This document shows, piece by piece, positions 58,860 to 64,000 of a DNA stretch of 64,000 bases. The notes beneath the pieces are model-generated. The model saw nothing but the letters and a program-made list of their open reading frames with translations, was not told the DNA's origin and ran no database searches. A program made the translations under genes and the position numbers. Positions within the stretch are counted from its first letter, which is position 1. Every line of letters begins with the position of its first letter. Source of the DNA: Cucurbitaria berberidis CBS 394.84 (lineage: Eukaryota > Ascomycota > Dothideomycetes > Pleosporales > Cucurbitariaceae). The stretch covers positions 310,001 through 374,000 of the forward strand of contig NW_024468938.1 in the NCBI RefSeq assembly GCF_010015615.1. The letters are read 5' to 3'.

Positions 58860-60751
58860 GGTCGTGTGTTGTCGTCTGACTAGGAGCACGACGGAGGGAT
58901 CGGATTTAGTGGTGCTAAATCCGTTGAAGGTGAATGATGAATCTGACGGCTGCTGGACGCCTGAGATGGAAAGCTAGAATTTTCGCTGGCTTAGAGTCGT
59001 CTCGTGCAGGTTTGGCTAGTCGCTAGCTTGTGCTTTGTAGAGCGGATGAGCAAAAGGTCGAAAGCAGTGGGATTGCACAATTGCGGCCTTTCGCGGTCTT
59101 AAATCTCTCGGAGCTGATGCTATCTCCAGGCGCCAAGTACTGTGACTAGTAGCCCTGCGATTGAAAACGCAGCACTGCCCAGGTGTAGTCTTCTCGCGAT
59201 GTGCCTCCACCCTTTCTGCCTGTTTTCCTCACTTGACCTAGCAAAGTTCCGCTCTTTTATCTGTAAGTATTCCGAGTACCCGTGCTCGTTCGTATGCTCA
59301 AGTCGCGGGAAAGCAGTCGTCGCAAACGTTTGTCGGGGGTGGTGTGAGGCCCAACGCAGCGGCTCTCTTCACCGTAGGGAGATGAGGTTACGCGTAGGCG
59401 TCTTCGGGCGAGGCCTGGTTGTTTCGACTACGAGGTAGAGTTACGGATCTCTCAAGGTGCTAAGGCCTGCCGTCTCCACGTCAGTCGCTGCATTATTCGA
59501 GGCACTGTGCGGAATAGATACCTTCGAAGCTTGCTTGCACCGTCTCACGAAGCCTGCTACGAAAAGCGCCTGCCTCACGATAGCGCTGCCAAGTTGCGAA
59601 ATGCGCTCAATGAGGCCAGAAGGTAATGCGCCTGGTTCGGCGACACCAGAAATTCAGAGAGCACACGGCTAAGAAGGATGGCGTAGTAGAACACCGCTCG
59701 AGGGAGATGGCTAAAGAGTTGGGCGGGCTCAGGCCTTTAACTCCGACGAGGCCAAAGGGACGACCGCCAAGCTATCCTTACATGTGCGTTCCGTCGTCAC
59801 TGGCAAGCATCGCTCACCTGACTAATTTAGACCACTGTTCTGACTCACACGTTCTGCATTTACACTCTGCAGTAGTCCATCCTCAGCCTCATGTCGAAAC
59901 GCCATTTAGCCCGTTCGATATCGTCGTCGAGACTATTCGCACAGCTGAAGCGGGGTTGAGCTCAAGCCACCTGCCCGCCTCAACCATCGAAGGAAGCATC
60001 ATTTCGCAATCTCTGATAAGCACTCTGCTAGTCCACACTGCCCTTCTACCACCTCAATATACTCGAGTAGGACCAATGCAGTTGAGGGGCGGATTCTCGC
60101 TACCCATCTGATGAAGATATTGCAAACGACGGCGCAAAATGCTGGTGCTCTCACAACGCCGTCACGACATACTGCCATGAGAGAGAGAAGAATAAGTTGT
60201 AAAGCTCAGAAGCTCTCTGCAAATCGTAAAGGCGGTGTTGCAACAAAATGAACGGTACGGTACAGCGACGCAAAAACCTGGTCGCAGAACCATGGAACTG
60301 ATTCCAGCCACGTATACTGCCATGGTATTGTAGCACGGAGTATAATATACCTCCGTAGCACGAGTGTTGCATATACTAGCACGCTGCTACCTCTACGACA
60401 ATCGTTAAAATAACGGAGCTTGGAGCAATGGCATGAGTCCGAGAGTCAAACACAAGAAGAGACACTTGAAAGGGCAAGAATACCAACAGGTGACATTACT
60501 AAGCTAAAAGATAAACCTAGCCACAGCAAACAACGCATTCTTTTTTAAGATAACTCTTTTTCCCAGTTTTTTTTGTCTTTTTTTCGACCTCACTTTGTCC
60601 ACTGAAAGAACTTGCAACCCAATTGGTAAGAGAAAAATATATTCACATTCCCGCTCCCAGTTCCTAGATTCAAGCTCTATCGTCAATCGTAAAGCCACTG
60701 CAGCAACTCGGGAACAATTTCCAGTATTACTGCAGCATAAACACGCCAATT
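58860..60751. other. 1.9 kb gene-free stretch
   Basis: Upstream region of the Zn2Cys6 gene and terminator side of the AlkB-like gene. A plus-strand frame at 59626-60111 (161 codons) shows no family features and no splice partners. The right part carries the second copy of the 60-bp dispersed repeat. Confidence 0.4.
60187..60247 (-). repeat. 60-bp dispersed repeat, copy B
   Basis: On the minus strand starts TTGTTGCAACACCGCC and ends AACTTATTCTTC, matching 9309-9368 with about four differences, mostly C/T and G/A. Confidence 0.8.
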
Positions 60752-61735
60752 CTAGCGTCTGTTCTGAGTTCCATTTCCACTTGCTTCTGCCTCGCCCGCT
60801 GCCTCATCCCAAGGCACCATCTTCTCCAGCTTCGCATCCCACTTATACACTCCTCCAACGCCCACATTATACTGATAGTAATTCTCCGTCCCACCCTTGA
60901 CCATCGCCTTCCTAAACGTGATATTAATCCTTCCCTTGCCCGCCTCAGGCCCAGCCCGCTTCGGAATACTATGCAGCCAGTTGGCCTGCGTCTTGCCTCG
61001 CATCAAGACCATATCTCCAGGACGGAGGGAGAGCTTGATCTGCTTAGGCTCTTCAACAACCTCACCCTCTTTGGGAGGGATAGGCTTGTGCTTCATGAGA
61101 AAGTCACGCTTTGCTCCCAACGAGAACGAAGCGATTGCGGGGTTTGGGCCGAGGAAGCGCTCATCATCACTGTGGTAGGATATACTGTCTTTGCCGTCGG
61201 CGTAGTAGTTTACTAGGCAGAAGTTGAAGGTTTCGCCTGTTGTACCTTCGGTGATTTGGCGCAGCTCGTCGAGGCACTGTGGAATGGGACGAGGTTTGCA
61301 CTTGTAGCGGTTTGCTTCGATCTGTTTGCCTGACATGGTGTCTACGAGACTGCCATCAGATGCGAATCGGCTAGTTTCGTCGACGCCGAAGACAGTTGTG
61401 AAGCGTGGTGTGTTGACCTGTGTTTGTGCACCGCCACGATTGATGTTGTATTGAACGCGGTAAAAAGGTAATTCGTGGCGTAGAAATTCAAAGACCCCTG
61501 CTGCGATGGAGGATGGAATATACGGCTCGTAGAACACGAGATCGAGATCCAATTGATCGTTCATGGGTTTTCCTTCTTCCGATGGAGCAAAGCCCAGCTG
61601 CTCCTTGAACGGAGCTGGGAGGTGTGGAATGGCGAAAGGGTAAGAGACATGCTTCGAGCTATCCACGCTGGCTTCATACTTTGGCTTCTTCGGTACCGCA
61701 GGCTTGAAAAAGGTGTCAAGTGCCCCGCGCTTCAT
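60752..61735 (-). CDS. AlkB-like Fe(II)/2-oxoglutarate dioxygenase (ALKBH2/3 type)
   Basis: Oxidative demethylase expected to repair alkylated bases (1-methyladenine, 3-methylcytosine) in DNA or RNA. From the Met at 61735 it is 327 residues. Iron site: HSD in ISYHSDDERFLGP (plus strand near 61163-61174) and His in NWLHSIPKR; the 2-oxoglutarate-binding pattern RxxxxxR is RINITFR. Further landmarks: NFCLVNYYADGKDSI, SFSLGAKRDF and LRPGDMVLMRG. The Met chosen begins MKRGALDTFFKPAVPKK, similar to a PCNA-interacting (PIP) box except Arg/Gly replaces the leading Gln. The same frame is open for 201 more codons upstream to a Met at 62338; that part contains a charged helical segment, so a longer protein is possible. 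Converges with nothing; the dissimilar upstream composition favours the short form. Confidence 0.88.
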   Translation of the reverse strand: MKRGALDTFFKPAVPKKPKYEASVDSSKHVSYPFAIPHLPAPFKEQLGFAPSEEGKPMNDQLDLDLVFYEPYIPSSIAAGVFEFLRHELPFYRVQYNINRGGAQTQVNTPRFTTVFGVDETSRFASDGSLVDTMSGKQIEANRYKCKPRPIPQCLDELRQITEGTTGETFNFCLVNYYADGKDSISYHSDDERFLGPNPAIASFSLGAKRDFLMKHKPIPPKEGEVVEEPKQIKLSLRPGDMVLMRGKTQANWLHSIPKRAGPEAGKGRINITFRKAMVKGGTENYYQYNVGVGGVYKWDAKLEKMVPWDEAAGEAEASGNGTQNRR

Positions 61736-62338
61736 CTTAACAGGTATGGTTTGCCCTCTCGCCCTGTATGCCGGAGGCTGCGCCGCGCGTACTACACCTC
61801 TAACCAGCTGGTGTACTTTCGTTGCCTCGATACAGCGAACCTCCGTCTGTGGCGTAATGTCTCCCGCGGGTAAGATGACAAGTCGCGCGACGATCAGCAA
61901 GAGAGTTCGTGCTGGAAACCGCTTTACTTCGTGACCAATGCCGAATTTGTGACGATGTCGAGACAAGTCCCCCAAGACCGGAACAGGAACACTCAGCTTC
62001 ACTGCGTTGCGCTTCACCTCGTCTTTATACGAAGCCCAGAGTTTCTGAGTGACTGATTGAATTGGTAAACTCGGAGTGGAAGGCTGGGGCACAGTAGTAA
62101 TCTCAGGTCCAGTGACCGTTTGCTGATTCACAACACGGTGTATCTGTATACGTCGTAGTTGGATCTGTAGAGCTTCTCTGGCCTCGCGCAAGCTGTCGTG
62201 CTCTTGTTCGGCCCTAGTCAATTCCGCAAGGTGCTCTTGTCGAGCGCGCTGTTCGTGAATCCTACGCGCTTGATCTGATGCTTGACTGTGACGAATAGAG
62301 CGTCGTATGGTAGACACCATGGTTGCGCAAGTTTCCAA
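61736..62338 (-). other. Upstream in-frame extension of the AlkB-like gene
   Basis: 201 further codons without a stop, in frame with the AlkB-like enzyme. Codons 1-70 encode an Arg/Glu/Gln-rich helical segment (HLAELTRAEQEHDSLREAR) with coiled-coil character; codons 110-200 look like leader DNA. It may be a real N-terminus, a separate small upstream gene, or chance. Confidence 0.35.
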
Positions 62339-62986
62339 AGTTTGCTGTCGATGGTCGATGACGTATATGATTGGTCGGGACAGGCTTTCGTATGATTGGC
62401 TGAAGACCGGCCGTTGGAGCGATTTGTCGTCAAAGTGCTAAACACCCACGACTGCTGTTGGAAGATGCAAAAAAGGTCACAAAGCTGGTATTTGGTATAT
62501 TCCAGAGTATTTGAGGCTCTGGAGTCAAACTGAGTGCTGGATGTTGAGTGTCTTAAGTTGGCGAATGTAGTGTTCTTATACGTCAAGGCCAGGAACAACA
62601 CTAATCCTATTTAATATTTTTGACTATTTTTGACTATTTTATGAGTACTTTTTGAATATTTTGTGAATACTTTGTGAATATTTTTTGAATATTTTTTTTA
62701 TATAAAAAATAGGACAAGGTGCTAAATTATTTACAAAATAATAATGTTTATTCTGTTTTTAATCTAGTAAAATACTCCTATTATTATCTAATTAGCAGCT
62801 TTTTAGTCTAAATGAAAGGACTAGAGAGTAAAGGCCAGGGTGCGTTAAGGCAGTGTCTGTAGTTTTTACAAAGGTATATATATATTACAGTGCTACAGTT
62901 TTACTTTAGTACGGAGCGGATTTAGAACTAAAAATACACTATCAAAGCCAGTTTAAAAGCTGGAAAATAACAAGACGTGCTCGTTG
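62339..62986. other. AT-rich intergenic stretch with GAATATTTT-type repeats
   Basis: From about 62605 to 62960 the DNA is AT-rich, with tandem-like TTTTTGACTATT and TTGTGAATACTT/TTTTGAATATTT units at 62615-62695. Possibly a RIP-mutated repeat remnant; no terminal repeats were found. Confidence 0.5.
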
Positions 62987-64000
62987 CTAGTAGAAGATGC
63001 CTATAGAGGCATTAGCGCCTATATCGGCGGTGGTGACGTTGTCCCCTGGATGTAATTCATCCCAATCACGAATGATGTTATCTGCTTCCATCATGTTCCA
63101 GGGTCCAAAGATGCCCTTCTGCAAGATGAGAAACATACGTCTAGCCAGCAATGCTTCGGGGGAAAAAGCATAACGTTTGAACTTCTCTGAAGCATGGGAC
63201 AGGAACACATCCTTGAATATCCGGCCTTCATCTGAGCAAGGTTCAAGGTTCGCATTAGATTCATCGTCTTCATCAGCACTATCCATATCTTCGGGAATCC
63301 AAAGCCAAAATGGGGCACGGTAGGCTACACACTCGGGCGCAACGACGGCATAGTCCCAATCGATGACGCCGGTAATCTCGACTTCGGTAGGGCTTTGTAC
63401 CTCTGCGAGTAGATTGTACGCCTTGAGATCTCCATGAAGTAAGCCACTTGGCCCATCAAGAAATCCACGCGCCTCCAGAGCCTTGGAGATAGCAGCGAAG
63501 CTGTCCCAAATCTCATCGAAGCATGCACCTTGCGACGTTTGATACTCGCGCCATCGTTCGCATTGTTCGAGCAGATGGTCAAGGGGCTTTTGTGGTAGTG
63601 CTGACCAAGTATTTGCCTTGTCAAAGGATTCATCTTCTAGACCGCGAGCTGGAACACAGAACTTCTCAATGTGGATGCACCCGTTTGGAGCTCGTGAGAG
63701 ATTTTCAAGCGATATATCACCGGCTGGTCCTTCAACTGAAGCAATCCTAGAAAATAGGTCAGTGATGCGCTTTACGGCGCACTGCTTTTGTTCCATATTC
63801 AGGGATTTCCAGAGCTGCGCAAGGTTTTGGCCTGGTAGGCGTTTCTGGATCATGTACGGCTTCTCAAAGACATTGCTGGCTGACAGATCGTAAGTGATGA
63901 CATTCGGGACCGGTAATTTAAGCTGTGACCGAGTTGCTTTCAAAATGGCAACATTGCGGTCCATATCATCTCCGTCTTGGCGAGGAATACGGACAATGTA
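62987..64000 (-). CDS. Aminoglycoside-phosphotransferase-like (APH/choline-kinase fold) protein, 5' end off window
   Basis: Partial gene on the minus strand entering from the right edge and ending at 62987; at least 337 residues are present. The frame is open through the edge (YIVRIPRQDGDD precedes the first internal Met at 63964), so the true start is outside. The PF01636-type kinase fold is shown by YMIQKRLPGQNL (hinge-region type), the catalytic loop LLHGDLKAYNLL and the metal-binding IDWDYA. Fungal genomes hold many such proteins; most have no known substrate, and the antibiotic-resistance name of the family should not be taken as function. No signal peptide or membrane segment in the visible part. 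Confidence 0.85.
   Translation of the reverse strand, partial: YIVRIPRQDGDDMDRNVAILKATRSQLKLPVPNVITYDLSASNVFEKPYMIQKRLPGQNLAQLWKSLNMEQKQCAVKRITDLFSRIASVEGPAGDISLENLSRAPNGCIHIEKFCVPARGLEDESFDKANTWSALPQKPLDHLLEQCERWREYQTSQGACFDEIWDSFAAISKALEARGFLDGPSGLLHGDLKAYNLLAEVQSPTEVEITGVIDWDYAVVAPECVAYRAPFWLWIPEDMDSADEDDESNANLEPCSDEGRIFKDVFLSHASEKFKRYAFSPEALLARRMFLILQKGIFGPWNMMEADNIIRDWDELHPGDNVTTADIGANASIGIFY

Noticed and set aside
59626..60111. 161-codon plus-strand open frame
   Set aside because: No conserved segment, no splice partners, and it starts at an arbitrary Met; considered chance.
1..64000. tRNA, rRNA or CRISPR array
   Set aside because: I looked for cloverleaf-like and regularly spaced repeat patterns and saw none convincing; the only short regular repeats are micro- and minisatellites.
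1..64000. Secondary-metabolite gene cluster
   Set aside because: Only a dead P450, an SDR fragment and a distant GMC oxidoreductase are present; no polyketide synthase, peptide synthetase or terpene cyclase was seen.

Overview
This 64 kb window looks like nuclear DNA of a filamentous ascomycete (Pezizomycotina), most likely a Dothideomycete of the order Pleosporales. The reasons are: split genes with about 45-80 nt introns and CTAAC/CTAAT branch points; fungal families (RIM15-type PAS kinase, INP2/vezatin-like peroxisome protein, Zn2Cys6 regulator, HET-like remnant, YOS9, EMC6); and blocks of extremely AT-rich DNA with C-to-T/G-to-A mutated terminal repeats, the signature of repeat-induced point mutation (RIP). 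The order-level assignment is inference.

Layout. 1-7.2 kb: the N-terminal three quarters of a RIM15-like kinase (minus strand, running off the left edge) and a repetitive acidic protein ending in a Tudor-like domain. 7.2-15.4 kb: a transposon graveyard holding Copia and LINE remnants, a truncated short-chain dehydrogenase, an AT-rich RIP block, a decayed cytochrome P450, the tail of a HET-like gene, and a possible solo LTR. 15.8-21.3 kb: RAD53/CHK2-type checkpoint kinase and the ER lectin YOS9. 21.3-30.5 kb: gene-poor DNA with two related C2H2 zinc-finger genes. 30.5-40.1 kb: INP2-like peroxisome inheritance protein, EMC6, PCNA, pyridoxal kinase and dUTPase. 40-51.2 kb: a sugar transporter behind a long gene-free upstream region, a complete 2.1 kb RIP-mutated TIR transposon with TA target duplication, and a secreted GMC oxidoreductase. 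51.7-64 kb: F-box protein, small membrane protein, a conserved 173-aa protein, a Zn2Cys6 transcription factor, an AlkB-like DNA/RNA demethylase and a partial aminoglycoside-phosphotransferase-like kinase.

How the genes relate. There is no operon-like organisation. Genome maintenance recurs: RAD53 kinase, PCNA, dUTPase and an AlkB-like repair enzyme lie within about 46 kb. PCNA and dUTPase both carry ACGCGT (MluI cell-cycle box) motifs 120-155 bp upstream of their starts, consistent with shared G1/S control. Exon-intron structures below were deduced by eye from splice motifs and reading-frame continuity; all intact models close in frame.

I found no convincing new multi-gene system. The most notable observations are: a PCNA start codon split by an intron, a GC-AG intron in the INP2-like gene, a multiply inactivated P450, a dispersed repeat terminus abutting broken genes, and a pair of diverged zinc-finger paralogues.
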